A DNA stretch of 64,000 nt from an uncultured Spirochaetaceae bacterium (GCA_944389275.1 CALXLT010000012.1:1-64000); one strand, 5' to 3'. Shown: positions 33,543 through 42,598, counted from the stretch's first letter. Notes: generated by a model not told the origin, from the sequence alone. Numbers and translations: made by a program.

Positions 33543-34946
33543 TCATGCGCCTTGGTTTCCAGTCATCTTCCTTTCTTCCGCTCTGCATAGCTTCCTTGCT
33601 GTATAGATAGAGATGATGGTGATCGGAATGGCGGTGCCGCAGTTTGAGATCATCATCATTACGCCAAGGGCAGTGGCGCCATCGGCAATCAGGAGCTGGA
33701 GGATAAGAAGAACGGGGATGCGGAACACGAATATCTTCAGGAAGTTCATAAGAAGAGTGATCCGTGTCTTCCCTAGTCCCAGGAGGAAATCCATCCCGGC
33801 TCCTCCGATTGCGATTCCAAGGCAGCTGACTGAGTCATAGACGAATATCCTCTGGATTATTTCCCTGAACTCAGGATTGAATCCGCTGCGGCTTGTCGCG
33901 AATACAGGGATAAGATAGCTGCTTGATGCATATAGTATCGATAACGCGAAGAAGCAAGCCAGGAATGTGACTGCTATGTTCGCGATGTATACCTTCACGG
34001 CTCTTTTGTATTTCCCCGCTCCGTAGTTCTGGCTGATGATCGAGCTGGAGGCGTCCGAAAAGCCATTCTCAAAGCTGGCGGCAAGGCCGCTGACATTGTT
34101 TGAGATACCCAGGGCACCGATCATCTCAGCCCCATATGAAGAGGCCAGGGAATTGACTATGACCTTGCCGAGCGAGAACGCGGAATCCTCTACAGCCACT
34201 GGGTATGATATCCCAAGAAGCGATCTTGAGTATCCTGCAGTCGGATTGAATATGAGCGAAGGGCGTATGCAGAATATGCTCTTTCGGTTGAAAAGATGCG
34301 GCAAGGCGTAGATCGCACAGGCGGCATATGTGATGAATGTCGCCAGCGCTATATACGCTATTCCTTTGTCCAGCACGTAGATGAAAATGGCTGTAAGCAC
34401 CAGCTTTAGAACCATCATCGCCATGTTCACAAGTAGTATGATTCCCGTTCTGCCCCGGGATTTCTCCACGTTTATGTATACGAGGTTGACGAAATTCACC
34501 ACCGTCGCCAGGATCAGCAGGCGGAAGTAGGCGGTTCCTTCCTCTATGAACTCTTCCGGGGTACGTATTGCCCTGAGGATCCATGGGACAAAAGGGATCA
34601 TGATCAGAAATACTGCGGAAAGGATCAGCAGAAGACGGATCAGGGTGTTCGTGAGCTCGTTTGTCCTCTTCATATCCCCAGCTCCATAGGCCCTGTTGAT
34701 GAGTATCATCGAACCTGTGCCCAAGCCTGTACCTATTGAGTTGAGTATCATCCGGATCTGGTTCATGTAAGCCACGGTCGAGACCTCGATTGTCCCGAGA
34801 TGGCTGGCCATGACCGTGTCCAAAAGCGAGAACAGCGATGCGAACAGCGCGAAGACCGCCAAGGGGATTCCGATCTGTATTATAAGCAGGTATGGGTTTG
34901 CAGAAAGGGACTTCTCCCTGAACTGAGCTTCTGACAGCCTCTTCAT
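33543..34946 (-). CDS. MATE family efflux transporter
   Basis: A 467-residue membrane protein with about 12 transmembrane segments and internal two-fold similarity, as in MATE/DinF multidrug exporters. The N-terminal half includes IQIGIPLAVFALFASLFSLL and TVMASHLGTIEVSTVAY, and the second half FENGFSDASSSIISQNYGAG, both standard family positions. It exports cationic compounds in exchange for Na+ or H+; the substrate is unknown. A GGGAGAG ribosome site precedes the ATG. The stop is 4 bp from that of the beta-glucuronidase. Confidence 0.88.
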   Translation of the reverse strand: MKRLSEAQFREKSLSANPYLLIIQIGIPLAVFALFASLFSLLDTVMASHLGTIEVSTVAYMNQIRMILNSIGTGLGTGSMILINRAYGAGDMKRTNELTNTLIRLLLILSAVFLIMIPFVPWILRAIRTPEEFIEEGTAYFRLLILATVVNFVNLVYINVEKSRGRTGIILLVNMAMMVLKLVLTAIFIYVLDKGIAYIALATFITYAACAIYALPHLFNRKSIFCIRPSLIFNPTAGYSRSLLGISYPVAVEDSAFSLGKVIVNSLASSYGAEMIGALGISNNVSGLAASFENGFSDASSSIISQNYGAGKYKRAVKVYIANIAVTFLACFFALSILYASSSYLIPVFATSRSGFNPEFREIIQRIFVYDSVSCLGIAIGGAGMDFLLGLGKTRITLLMNFLKIFVFRIPVLLILQLLIADGATALGVMMMISNCGTAIPITIISIYTARKLCRAEERKMTGNQGA

Positions 34947-35071
34947 GACAACTCTCCCGAGAGAAGATTCTGCTTGTTTTCCTCACCAAGGTGAATAGGG
35001 GAAAGCCATTTTGATGGACAAATCCGGAACAACAGGTGGATATAGGGCACAAGCCTCAGAAATGGCTGTCA

Positions 35072-35101
35072 TTGCGGATGTAGTCCATTCTGCAATATAT
35101 T
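35072..35101 (+). promoter_or_regulatory. Promoter of the histidine phosphatase gene
   Basis: TTGCGG (35072-35077), 18 bp, TATATT (35096-35101), followed by a GGAGG ribosome site at 35109-35113 before the ATG at 35119. Confidence 0.45.
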
Positions 35102-35118
35102 ATCAGGCGGAGGATCGT

Positions 35119-35706
35119 ATGGATTTCACCCTTACGCTTGTCAGGCATGGAGAGAGCGAGGCGAATGTCCGGCATATGCTTTCCGGCTGGATGGATGTTG
35201 ATCTTACAGAGCATGGAAGAAAGGAGCTTGAGGAGCTGCGGCGGAGCGTGGATTATCCTGTAAGCGAGGCGTACTATGCTTCTCCTCTCAGGCGATGCCG
35301 CGATACTTCTCGCATCCTGTTCCCTGATGCCGATCCGATAATCTCAGATGATTTCAAGGAGATTGACTTCCGCTCGCTTGAAGGCTGGATCCTGTCATCG
35401 AAGGATGAGATAGACGCGTACTTCGAGTCATGGATAGAGGATGAGCCTTATATCGATGAGGAGACGATGAGCGAGGTGATGGAGAGGGGAAGGAACGCGC
35501 TGCTTCGTGTCGTGGAGACGGAGGAAGGCAAAGGTCGGCACTCCGCGACTGTCGTTATGCACTCCGGGATAATGCGCTCCGCGATAGTCTCGCTCTTCTC
35601 GCTGGACAGGACGGAATTCCTACGCATGAGCGTCCCGAACGGGCTTGGCTATGTGCTGGAGTTTGAGGGATCTGTTCCTATCTCCTTTAAATCCATCAAT
35701 AGATAA
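35119..35706 (+). CDS. Histidine phosphatase family protein
   Basis: A 195-residue phosphoglycerate-mutase-like phosphatase. LVRHGESEANVR holds the phosphohistidine near residue 10, ASPLRRCRDTSRIL the arginine cluster, and VVMHSGIMRS the second histidine. The start at 35119 follows GGCGGAGG with good spacing; earlier in-frame codons lack the family pattern. Substrate is unknown; it could act on phosphosugars or cobalamin-type intermediates. It stands alone in its strand context. Confidence 0.85.
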   Translation: MDFTLTLVRHGESEANVRHMLSGWMDVDLTEHGRKELEELRRSVDYPVSEAYYASPLRRCRDTSRILFPDADPIISDDFKEIDFRSLEGWILSSKDEIDAYFESWIEDEPYIDEETMSEVMERGRNALLRVVETEEGKGRHSATVVMHSGIMRSAIVSLFSLDRTEFLRMSVPNGLGYVLEFEGSVPISFKSINR

Positions 35707-35756
35707 TATTCCTATTTCGCGCTGATTGTGTAATTATGTTATTTCGATTAGGCTTG

Positions 35757-35785
35757 GAAAAACTGCAGGCATCTGTCGCCTGCAG
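35757..35785 (-). terminator. Intrinsic terminator of the trmJ-glpQ-DUF362 operon
   Basis: GCCTGCAG and CTGCAGGC (35763-35770 and 35778-35785) form an 8-bp stem with a 7-nt loop. On the minus strand the stem is followed by TTTTT, the expected U-tract. Confidence 0.75.
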
Positions 35786-35792
35786 CTTGATA

Positions 35793-36896
35793 TCATTTCA
35801 CTGTGATAAGCTCGTAATCCATTGAGCCGAGACCTATGCTCTCTGCATATTCCAGCCCCTGCTTCCAGTTCGTCGTCGGATGGATATCGTCAAAGTGATC
35901 ATGATGCGTGTGCTCTGCCTGGGAAAGCATCGTGTCCGGATTCACAGGCATCCTGTTCACGGCATCCGCGCATGCCTTATCCAGCGCGACTGGATCGAAT
36001 GAGGCGAATATGCCGATATTCGGCACGATAGGCGCGTCATTCTCGCTGTGGCAGTCGCAGTTGGGGGAGATGTCCACCGCGATGGAGATGTGGAAATGAG
36101 GCCTGCCGCCGAGCACGGCCTTCGCGTACTCCATCATCCTGCAGTTCAGCTCATCATTTGAATTGTCCGCGCCTGCAACGATAGCATCCTTCGGACAGAT
36201 CGCTATGCATCTGCCGCAGCCGACGCACCTGTCATGATCAATCGTGCACTTGCCGTTCTCGAACTGAGGAGCCGAGTGCGCGCAGATTCTTTCGCAGCGA
36301 TGGCATCCTATGCATTTCTCCGCGATCACATGGGGCTTGCCGGCAGCATGCATCTCCATCTTGCCCCGTCTTGATCCTGAGCCCATCCCTATGTTCTTCA
36401 GCGCGCCTCCGAAGCCCGTTGACTCGTGGCCCTTGAAGTGGGAGAGGGAGATGAAGATATCCGCATCCATGATCGCCCTTCCGATCTTCGCCTCATGGAC
36501 ATATTTCCCATCCACAGGCACCTCCACGTCGTCGTTGCCCTTTATGCCATCTGCGATGATTACATGGCAGCCTGTCGTGAGGGGCGTGAAGCCATTCATG
36601 TCAGCGCTCTCAAGATGGTCGATGGCGTTCTTCCTGCCTCCGACATAGAGCGTGTTGCAGTCAGTAAGGAAAGGCTTTCCTCCCAACCTCTTCACCTCAT
36701 CGGCGACGCATCTGGCCCAGTTAGGGCGGAGAAATGCCAGGTTCCCAGGCTCGCCGAAATGCATCTTTATCGCGGCAAAGTGGCCATCGAAATCTATCGT
36801 GTCGATCCCCGCCTGCCTCATCACCTTCCTGAGCTTGTCCAGAAGGTTGTTGCCGAAATCCGTCCTCAGGTCCGAAAAGTAAACCTTGCTTGCCAT
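35793..36896 (-). CDS. DUF362 protein with two [4Fe-4S] motifs
   Basis: A 367-residue protein with an N-terminal DUF362 domain (KMHFGEPGNLAFLRP, SHFKGHESTGFGGALKNIGM) and a ferredoxin insertion: CIGCHRCERICAHSA and CVGCGRCIAICPKDA near residues 195-240. It is probably an electron-transfer or reductase-associated iron-sulfur protein; the family has no settled reaction. It follows the glycerophosphodiesterase gene by 2 bp behind a GAGGT ribosome site, forming the end of a three-gene unit, and is ended by an intrinsic terminator. Confidence 0.85.
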   Translation of the reverse strand: MASKVYFSDLRTDFGNNLLDKLRKVMRQAGIDTIDFDGHFAAIKMHFGEPGNLAFLRPNWARCVADEVKRLGGKPFLTDCNTLYVGGRKNAIDHLESADMNGFTPLTTGCHVIIADGIKGNDDVEVPVDGKYVHEAKIGRAIMDADIFISLSHFKGHESTGFGGALKNIGMGSGSRRGKMEMHAAGKPHVIAEKCIGCHRCERICAHSAPQFENGKCTIDHDRCVGCGRCIAICPKDAIVAGADNSNDELNCRMMEYAKAVLGGRPHFHISIAVDISPNCDCHSENDAPIVPNIGIFASFDPVALDKACADAVNRMPVNPDTMLSQAEHTHHDHFDDIHPTTNWKQGLEYAESIGLGSMDYELITVK

Positions 36897-36898
36897 AT

Positions 36899-37702
36899 CT
36901 ACCTCACCCCCATATCCTCAGCTACCTTTATAAGCAGCCTCGGGTTGTCTGTCATTATCGTGTCAACGCCGATCGAGAAGAGCCTTCTCATCTCGCTCTC
37001 ATCGTTTATGGTCCACACCATCACCACTGCATCGCGCTTATGCATCTCCTCCACGAAGCGCCTGTCCACGACCGTGATGCCATATTGCCTCACCGGCACC
37101 TGGAAAATGATCTTCCTGTCAAATGACCGCGGAAGCATATGGAGCTTCTTCTTCAATAGGAGCGGGATGACCTCAAGCGTGGTGATTGATGTGAGGATAT
37201 CCGGAGCGGCTTTCCTTAGTTTCTTGAGGTTATCAAGATGGAAGGACGCGGCGCAGATCCTGTTCTCGGCCTTATGCTCCCTGATCACGCTTATGAAGCG
37301 GTCGACAATCTCCGGCTCCTGGCTCTTGAGGTCGATGTTGAACCTTTCGTCCGGGCATAGCTCCAGCGCCTCTGAAAGCGTAATGAGCTTCACGCCCTTG
37401 CCTCTGAATGGATATGTCTTGCCGCCATCCCTCGTGAATGTGTATCCGGCATCATATCTCTTGAGTTCTGCAAGCGTGTGGCTTTCCAGCGTTCCCTTGC
37501 CGTCGGTGTTGCGCTCAAGCGTCGGGTCGTGCCAGATGACTATCTCGCCATCCTTCGTCAGATGGACATCTGTCTCGATCACATCGATTCCCAGTGAGGC
37601 TGCGCTGCTGAAGGCCTCTGCCGTGTTTTCCGGGAAGAACGCCGAATCCCCCCTATGCGCCACGACGCGGGGCATGGGGGAGAGGAAGCTCTCAAACTCC
37701 AT
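36899..37702 (-). CDS. Glycerophosphodiester phosphodiesterase
   Basis: A 267-residue GDPD-family enzyme: VVAHRGDSAFFPENTAEAF with the catalytic histidine, then IETDVHLTKDG with metal-binding acids and WHDPTLERNTDG with the second histidine. It hydrolyses glycerophosphodiesters to glycerol 3-phosphate and an alcohol, and with no signal peptide it acts in the cytoplasm, as UgpQ does. A perfect AAGGAGG lies 7 nt before the ATG, inside the end of trmJ (11-bp overlap). Confidence 0.9.
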   Translation of the reverse strand: MEFESFLSPMPRVVAHRGDSAFFPENTAEAFSSAASLGIDVIETDVHLTKDGEIVIWHDPTLERNTDGKGTLESHTLAELKRYDAGYTFTRDGGKTYPFRGKGVKLITLSEALELCPDERFNIDLKSQEPEIVDRFISVIREHKAENRICAASFHLDNLKKLRKAAPDILTSITTLEVIPLLLKKKLHMLPRSFDRKIIFQVPVRQYGITVVDRRFVEEMHKRDAVVMVWTINDESEMRRLFSIGVDTIMTDNPRLLIKVAEDMGVR

Positions 37703-38435
37703 CTGCCGCCTCCTTGTGCTTGGCGATCAGCTCCGCCTTGCGGAAGATCTTCTCGAATCTCTGCATCTCGCTCTCGGAGAGGGCAGCGCGCTCGCATATA
37801 TCCACGAGAAGCTGCTCTGTCCATTTCCTCTCGTCAGCAAGCTTGAAGTATCCCATCGCCTCAAGGTGGTCAGCCATCTCCTTTCCCGCGGTCCTTATCC
37901 TATCGTGCGTCACCGCGGTCATCCCTGTCTTATACTTCCCTGCTCCCTGGAATAGGGCATAGCAGATGATCTGCACAGCCTGGGAGAGGTTAAGGGAAGG
38001 GAAGCGCTCGGATGTGTCGATAGTGACGATCGATGAGCATAGCGCGACCTCGTCATCCCTCAGCCCGTCGGATTCCCTTCCGAACACAATTGAGATATCT
38101 CCATCGGGAAGTTCCTTGAGCTTATCGGAGAGCTGCTCAGGCGAATAGGCGCTCATCTTGCGGAACTTTCCTCTTCTCCTGGTTGCCCCTACGGTGAATA
38201 TGCTGTCCTTCAGGGCTTCCTCCAGCGTCTGGAAGCGCTCAGCGTTCTCCCATACATCAGAGGCATGAAGGGCAAGCGTCCTTACCCTGTCCTCGTCATA
38301 TTCCCTGCCGCCTACTATGGCAAGGCGCTCTATTCCCATGGTCTTTGCCGCCCTGCACGCAGAGCCGATGTTCGCTCCATCCTGGGTATCCACCAGGACT
38401 ATGCGGACACGTTTGAGATAACCGTCTCTTTCCAT
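37692..38435 (-). CDS. trmJ: TrmJ-type RNA 2'-O-methyltransferase
   Basis: A 247-residue SpoU/TrmH-fold methyltransferase. It starts with VRIVLVDTQDGANIGSACRA (motif 1), has IVFGRESDGLRDDEVALC (motif 2) and SLNLSQAVQIICYAL (motif 3, the knot). The C-terminal extension of about 80 residues fits TrmJ, which methylates position 32 of tRNA. The ATG at 38435 lies 7 nt after a TAAAAA hexamer; a TTG twelve codons upstream is less likely. The gene heads an operon with glycerophosphodiesterase and DUF362. Confidence 0.85.
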   Translation of the reverse strand: MERDGYLKRVRIVLVDTQDGANIGSACRAAKTMGIERLAIVGGREYDEDRVRTLALHASDVWENAERFQTLEEALKDSIFTVGATRRRGKFRKMSAYSPEQLSDKLKELPDGDISIVFGRESDGLRDDEVALCSSIVTIDTSERFPSLNLSQAVQIICYALFQGAGKYKTGMTAVTHDRIRTAGKEMADHLEAMGYFKLADERKWTEQLLVDICERAALSESEMQRFEKIFRKAELIAKHKEAADGV

Positions 38436-38442
38436 GATGCTT

Positions 38443-38471
38443 TTTTTATTCTGTATCGTTTGATTTTGCAA
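38443..38471 (-). promoter_or_regulatory. Promoter of trmJ (leaderless type)
   Basis: On the minus strand TTGCAA (38471-38466), 17 bp, TAAAAA (38448-38443), then 7 nt to the ATG at 38435. No ribosome site is present. Confidence 0.5.
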
Positions 38472-38487
38472 TACCGCCCGCGAGGAC

Positions 38488-38516
38488 TGGTGATAGCAAA
38501 TCGTTTGTAGTATAAT
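38488..38516 (+). promoter_or_regulatory. Promoter of the AI-2E transporter gene (leaderless type)
   Basis: A perfect TATAAT (38511-38516) is followed by CCGCTC and the ATG at 38523. A weak -35 (TGGTGA, 38488-38493) lies 17 bp upstream. No Shine-Dalgarno. Confidence 0.6.
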
Positions 38517-38522
38517 CCGCTC

Positions 38523-39701
38523 ATGACCATAGCGCCTCCAGATAATACGAATAAGATCATTCGTGATATCCTAGCATTCTTCGCCGTCGCGCTTTTCCTC
38601 TATCTGATGAAGGCGGTGGCGTCCATCATAGTGCCGATGGTCATAGCGTTCTTCATATTCATATTCCTCAATCCCCTGCTCTCGAGGATGGATAAGCTGA
38701 GGATCCCGAGACTGCTGTCGCTTGTCATAACCCTTGCAATCGTGGCGGCTGTCTTCGTGCTCTTCCTGTATGTCTTCTTCCTGATGGTCAACATGCTGAT
38801 GAGCCCGGAATCGGGAATACCGGCGTATGCAGCGAGGGTGAACCAGCTCGATGCCGCGATGTCGGCATGGCTCGCGCCTTACCTGGATGAGAACCCGGAG
38901 ACATTCAGCCTCCTGAGCTGGCTGAACATAAACTGGTACTCGGTGCTTATGAGCAGCCTCGCGTCCATCTCCAGCAAGTTCATAGAGGTGCTTTCCGACG
39001 CGCTTCTCGTGTTCCTTTACCTGATGTTCATCATACTCGAGCGCCAGACGATACATCCAAAGCTCCTTGCAGCCCTTCCTCGAGGAAAGGTTCAGAGAGC
39101 GACGCAGATGGTCGAGAGGATGAACAAGCAGACCTCCAAGTACCTTCTGATGAAGGTCATAATAAGCCTTGCCACAGGCGTGATGTTCTATTTCGCGTCT
39201 GTCATAACGCATCTTGATTTCGCCCTTGTCTGGGGCGTCCTGGCCGTTATCCTCAACTTCATACCCACGATCGGCTCGATCGTCTGTACCGCGGGCACGA
39301 TAATCATGGCCATCATCCAGTTCGCGCCGGACTGGGGCAGCATCATATTCGTCACGCTGCTGATGATCAGCATCGAGATGGTGCTCGGGAATATAATCGA
39401 TCCCAGGATGCAGGGGATGCAGCTCAATATATCCCCGCTCGTGATCCTTATATCCCTTGCTGTCTGGGGCTATGTCTGGGGACTGCCGGGCATGTTCCTT
39501 TCAGTGCCGCTGACATCGATGATGCAGATAATATGTGCGAACGTCCCATCGCTCCGTCCTATCGCCATACTCCTTTCAGAGGGGCGCAACTACCGCAAGG
39601 ACTATGACAGGAAGAGAAGGAAGAAGAAGAGCATGCACGAGGAGACCGGGGATATCGAGATGCCGGATGCATCGCAGATACAGCGCATAGATCCCCAGTG
39701 A
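38523..39701 (+). CDS. AI-2E family transporter
   Basis: A 392-residue membrane protein of the AI-2E/PerM exporter family: two N-terminal hydrophobic segments (ILAFFAVALFLYLMKAVASI), a long soluble insert, then four to six helices containing NFIPTIGSIV and DPRMQGMQLNISPLVILISL, which are the family's conserved positions. The C-terminus is a basic tail. Members include the autoinducer-2 exporter TqsA and Na+/H+ antiporters, so the substrate is uncertain. It ends 2 bp from the convergent DMT transporter. Confidence 0.85.
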   Translation: MTIAPPDNTNKIIRDILAFFAVALFLYLMKAVASIIVPMVIAFFIFIFLNPLLSRMDKLRIPRLLSLVITLAIVAAVFVLFLYVFFLMVNMLMSPESGIPAYAARVNQLDAAMSAWLAPYLDENPETFSLLSWLNINWYSVLMSSLASISSKFIEVLSDALLVFLYLMFIILERQTIHPKLLAALPRGKVQRATQMVERMNKQTSKYLLMKVIISLATGVMFYFASVITHLDFALVWGVLAVILNFIPTIGSIVCTAGTIIMAIIQFAPDWGSIIFVTLLMISIEMVLGNIIDPRMQGMQLNISPLVILISLAVWGYVWGLPGMFLSVPLTSMMQIICANVPSLRPIAILLSEGRNYRKDYDRKRRKKKSMHEETGDIEMPDASQIQRIDPQ

Positions 39702-39703
39702 GA

Positions 39704-40579
39704 TCATTCCCTTCCTGATATAGCTATTCCGATGACCATCATCACTGATCCTATGATGAGGGCAGGGTAGAGCCTCGAGTATATCGCCCAGTCCAGCGCC
39801 GCCGCTGCCATGACCTGTCCCGCCGACATGAGGGCGGATGAGTCCGCGCCGGGGATCCTGGGGATTATCGTATTGGAGGCGACGACGACAAAGCATGCCA
39901 GGATGCCTCCTCCGACGACTGCGTAGAACGGCACGGCGCCAAGATGGCTGAGCGCGTCGAAAGTGCCTGACGCGTCTGCCCGGAACGCGAACAAGGCTAT
40001 CCCTATAAGCCCTGAGACCACATTCTGCCTGGCTGAGAAGAATGCCCCCTTGGCTGCCGCGAATCTCGAGTTGTAAGCCATCTGCACCATCGTGATGATC
40101 CCAGCGGCGATGCCTAGAAGCGCGTAGAGCGGGTTGATGACCTCCCCTGTGAAGAGGAGCATCACGGCAATGCCTGCCGCGACGACCATTATGGATATCG
40201 CCCTTCGCGTGCTTATCGCCCTCTTCCTCATCCACATCCAGCCTGTGATATCAAGCACGAGGCCGGCAAGGCACTGGCCAAGGACCGCAGCTCCCATCGC
40301 GATAGTCGCTCCGGTTTCCCTCACGGAATAGTAATTGCACGTGATGACCATAAGGCCGAAAAGGCCTCCGAACCACATGTACCATGGAGCTTTTTCCCTG
40401 GGCGGATTCACACGCGTGTCCTTAGGGAGCGCTAGCATCACGGAGGATAGGAATATGATCCCCACCGCCTGGTTGATCAGGATCGACACGCTGTTTGATG
40501 TAGCGGCCCCAAGCTCTGTATTGAATATCACCATTACGGATATGATGGCGCCTGTGAGGAATGCGATGGCTCTGTCCAT
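39704..40579 (-). CDS. DMT-type membrane protein with two YdcZ/DUF606 repeats
   Basis: A 291-residue protein with about ten transmembrane segments in two similar halves of five, as in the DUF606 (YdcZ) group of drug/metabolite transporters. The first half has NQAVGIIFLSSVMLALP and the second NVVSGLIGIALFAF. The substrate is unknown. The start at 40579 lies 7 nt after a TATCCT hexamer and precedes the first segment; an upstream ATG (40618) would add 13 polar residues. Confidence 0.75.
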   Translation of the reverse strand: MDRAIAFLTGAIISVMVIFNTELGAATSNSVSILINQAVGIIFLSSVMLALPKDTRVNPPREKAPWYMWFGGLFGLMVITCNYYSVRETGATIAMGAAVLGQCLAGLVLDITGWMWMRKRAISTRRAISIMVVAAGIAVMLLFTGEVINPLYALLGIAAGIITMVQMAYNSRFAAAKGAFFSARQNVVSGLIGIALFAFRADASGTFDALSHLGAVPFYAVVGGGILACFVVVASNTIIPRIPGADSSALMSAGQVMAAAALDWAIYSRLYPALIIGSVMMVIGIAISGRE

Positions 40580-40586
40580 GGGCAAG

Positions 40587-40615
40587 AGGATACATTCCTT
40601 TTGCCTGAAAGCCAA
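40587..40615 (-). promoter_or_regulatory. Promoter of the DMT transporter gene (leaderless type)
   Basis: On the minus strand TTGGCT (40615-40610), 17 bp, TATCCT (40592-40587), then CTTGCCC and the ATG at 40579. No Shine-Dalgarno. Confidence 0.5.
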
Positions 40616-40669
40616 CATAGGCGTTGACGATTGCCTCTCTCTGGTTCAGAATCGCGCTGTGGAGGGATT

Positions 40670-41278
40670 ATGGAAATAGTATGCCTTGACCTTGAGGGAG
40701 TGCTTGTTCCTGAGATATGGATCGCATTCGCGGAGAAGACAGGGATCCCTGAGCTCAAGCGGACGACACGCGATGAGCCGGATTACCTGAAGCTGATGAG
40801 ATACCGCATGGATATACTGAAGGAGCATGGCCTCCGCCTGTCGGATATCCAGGACGTGATTGCGGGGATAAGGCCGCTTGATGGGGCCCGGGAGTTCCTT
40901 GACGCCCTCCGTGAGATCACGCAGGTCGTGATCCTCTCGGACACGTTCCAGGAGTTCGCGCTTCCGCTCATGCGCCAGCTTGGTTATCCCACGATACTCT
41001 GCAACAGCCTTGAGATATCATCGGAAGGGATGATAGAAGGGGTGAGGATGAGATGCGAGAACGGGAAGATGAGGGCGATTGAGGCCTTCTCATCGATCGG
41101 CTACCGCACGTTCGCCTCAGGTGACAGCTACAATGACCTTGCGATGATCAGGAAGGCCGATGGCGGCTGCCTGTTCCGCGCTCCGAGGAATATACTTGAG
41201 AGCGAGAAGGATCTCGGGATCGTCGAGGAGTACTCAGAGCTTCTGGATAGGATAAAGGCTTTCATCGCAGATGCTTAA
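40670..41278 (+). CDS. thrH: ThrH-type phosphoserine phosphatase/homoserine phosphotransferase
   Basis: A 202-residue HAD protein close in length and motif to ThrH: CLDLEGVLVPEIW at the start with the nucleophile Asp, VVILSDTFQEFA (motif 2) and FASGDSYNDLAMI (motif 4). ThrH removes phosphate from phosphoserine and can transfer it to homoserine. A GGAGGG ribosome site supports the ATG at 40670. The last 8 bp overlap a small membrane-protein gene. Confidence 0.85.
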   Translation: MEIVCLDLEGVLVPEIWIAFAEKTGIPELKRTTRDEPDYLKLMRYRMDILKEHGLRLSDIQDVIAGIRPLDGAREFLDALREITQVVILSDTFQEFALPLMRQLGYPTILCNSLEISSEGMIEGVRMRCENGKMRAIEAFSSIGYRTFASGDSYNDLAMIRKADGGCLFRAPRNILESEKDLGIVEEYSELLDRIKAFIADA

Positions 41279-41492
41279 GGGACGGATATCATTCATCATA
41301 TCGATAGTGATGCTGATGGTGGGCATGACTGTCGGCTTCATCCTTCTCGGCACCGTATATACCGGGCCGCGCTGGGTCATGTTCGCCGTCTTTATTGCCT
41401 ACCTCCTTGTATCCTATCTCGTCATAAAGTTCTCAAAGCGGTACATCCAGTGGCTCAAATCCAACGAAGTTGGTCCAAAAAGCCGTAAATAA
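41271..41492 (+). CDS. Small membrane protein with two transmembrane segments
   Basis: A 73-residue protein with two hydrophobic helices (IISIVMLMVGMTVGFILLG and VMFAVFIAYLLVSYLVIKF) and a basic C-terminus. I do not recognise the family. It starts inside the thrH stop region (8-bp overlap), so it is translationally coupled, and lies 83 bp before the DksA-like gene. Cytoplasmic-membrane location is the only supported inference. Confidence 0.65.
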   Translation: MLKGRISFIISIVMLMVGMTVGFILLGTVYTGPRWVMFAVFIAYLLVSYLVIKFSKRYIQWLKSNEVGPKSRK

Positions 41493-41575
41493 GGACCTTA
41501 TCCGCAGTTTTCACTTGACGAGAGCGATTAATATAGGCAGATTATGGCTATCCTTTCAAAGGAGGGGTTTAAAGA

Positions 41576-41938
41576 ATGGATGCTTTTACCCAGGAAATGC
41601 AGGAGAAGCTCCTCGCTGAGCGCGAGACGCTCATGAGGAAGCTCAATAATGAGGGTGATGACTTCCGCTCGGAGGCTCAGGCCTCATCCGGAAGAGGTGA
41701 TAGCAGCGATCTGGCTTCTGACGAGGGCACATACAGGAAGATGGAAGCCCTTAACGCTATGGACGCGAAGAAGCTCAAGGCTATAGAGGGTGCGCTCAAG
41801 AGGATCAGCGAAGGCAAGTATGGGATCTGCCTCCAGTGCGGGAAGCGGATACCGGAGGGACGCTTGAGGGCAATCCCCGAAGCCGTGCTCTGCATAGACT
41901 GCAAGACCGCCAACGAGAGGATGGCTGGCGGTAACTGA
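41576..41938 (+). CDS. DksA/TraR-type zinc-finger protein
   Basis: A 120-residue protein: an N-terminal coiled-coil (EKLLAERETLMRKLN), a helix with SSDLASDEGTYRKMEALN, and a C-terminal C4 zinc finger CLQCGKRIPEGRLRAIPE, then CIDC. DksA-like proteins enter the RNA polymerase secondary channel and modulate the stringent response; the coiled-coil tip residues were not checked. AAGGAGGGG precedes the ATG. A strong bidirectional terminator follows. Confidence 0.88.
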   Translation: MDAFTQEMQEKLLAERETLMRKLNNEGDDFRSEAQASSGRGDSSDLASDEGTYRKMEALNAMDAKKLKAIEGALKRISEGKYGICLQCGKRIPEGRLRAIPEAVLCIDCKTANERMAGGN

Positions 41939-41943
41939 GAAAG

Positions 41944-41970
41944 GATGAGCTGCCGTGATGGCAGCTCATC
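41944..41970. terminator. Bidirectional terminator
   Basis: GATGAGCTGCC (41944-41954) and GGCAGCTCATC (41960-41970) form a perfect 11-bp stem with a 5-nt loop. It lies between convergent genes and includes the stop codon of the metallo-hydrolase gene. Confidence 0.75.
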
Positions 41971-42598
41971 TCATCATATAAGGATTCCTTCTTCTCTCGT
42001 CCCCTATCGTGGATATCCCACCATGTCCAGGAAGCACGAATGTGCTGTCAGGCAGCTTGGAAAGCTCCTCAAGCGATCTCATCAGCGCCGAGTAGTCGCC
42101 GCCGAGGTCCGTCCTGCCGACTCCTCCCTGGAAAAGGGTATCTCCTGTCAGGACCATGTTCCCTTCCTTGCTGTATAGCGATACCGATCCGGGCGTATGG
42201 CCAGGGGTCGGGATTATGCATAGCGTCCCGCTGTACTGGCTGTAGTCGAGTATGCCGCCGGGAATCGATACATCCTTCGTCTCCTCCAGGAATGCCCTGT
42301 CGAATGAGCGGAGCATCTCCCGTAGCATCTTGCCGTTATCATCGAGAAACGCCTTGTCCTCAGCCGAGACATATACCTTTGCATCAGGGAACGTCTGCTT
42401 TATGCGCTCCAGGCCGAACACATGGTCATGGTGCGCGTGCGTGAGAAGGATCTCATCAGGCGCTATGCCCTTCTCCTCCAGCATCTCCAGAAGGGGATCG
42501 GAAGGGAAGGGAGCATCGACTATGGCTATCCTGTCCCCATCCGGGACTATGTAGCAGTTGGTCATGTATGCTCCAAGGGCAAGCGCAATAGGTCTCAT
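41966..42598 (-). CDS. Metallo-beta-lactamase fold hydrolase (glyoxalase II-like)
   Basis: A 210-residue MBL-fold protein with the metal motif HAHHDHVFGL near residue 54 and later metal ligands in PTPGHTPGSVSLY and TGDTLF, ending VLPGHG. This is the pattern of hydroxyacylglutathione/thioester hydrolases of the YcbL type. The physiological thioester is unknown. The ATG overlaps the stop of the DbpA-like gene upstream (ATGA), so the two are coupled. Confidence 0.85.
   Translation of the reverse strand: MRPIALALGAYMTNCYIVPDGDRIAIVDAPFPSDPLLEMLEEKGIAPDEILLTHAHHDHVFGLERIKQTFPDAKVYVSAEDKAFLDDNGKMLREMLRSFDRAFLEETKDVSIPGGILDYSQYSGTLCIIPTPGHTPGSVSLYSKEGNMVLTGDTLFQGGVGRTDLGGDYSALMRSLEELSKLPDSTFVLPGHGGISTIGDERRRNPYMMR

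Noticed and set aside
36426-37955. A 509-codon open frame on the plus strand, antisense to the DUF362 and glycerophosphodiesterase genes
   Set aside because: It lies opposite two clearly coding genes, crosses their junction, and its translation shows no family motif. Such frames arise from codon bias.
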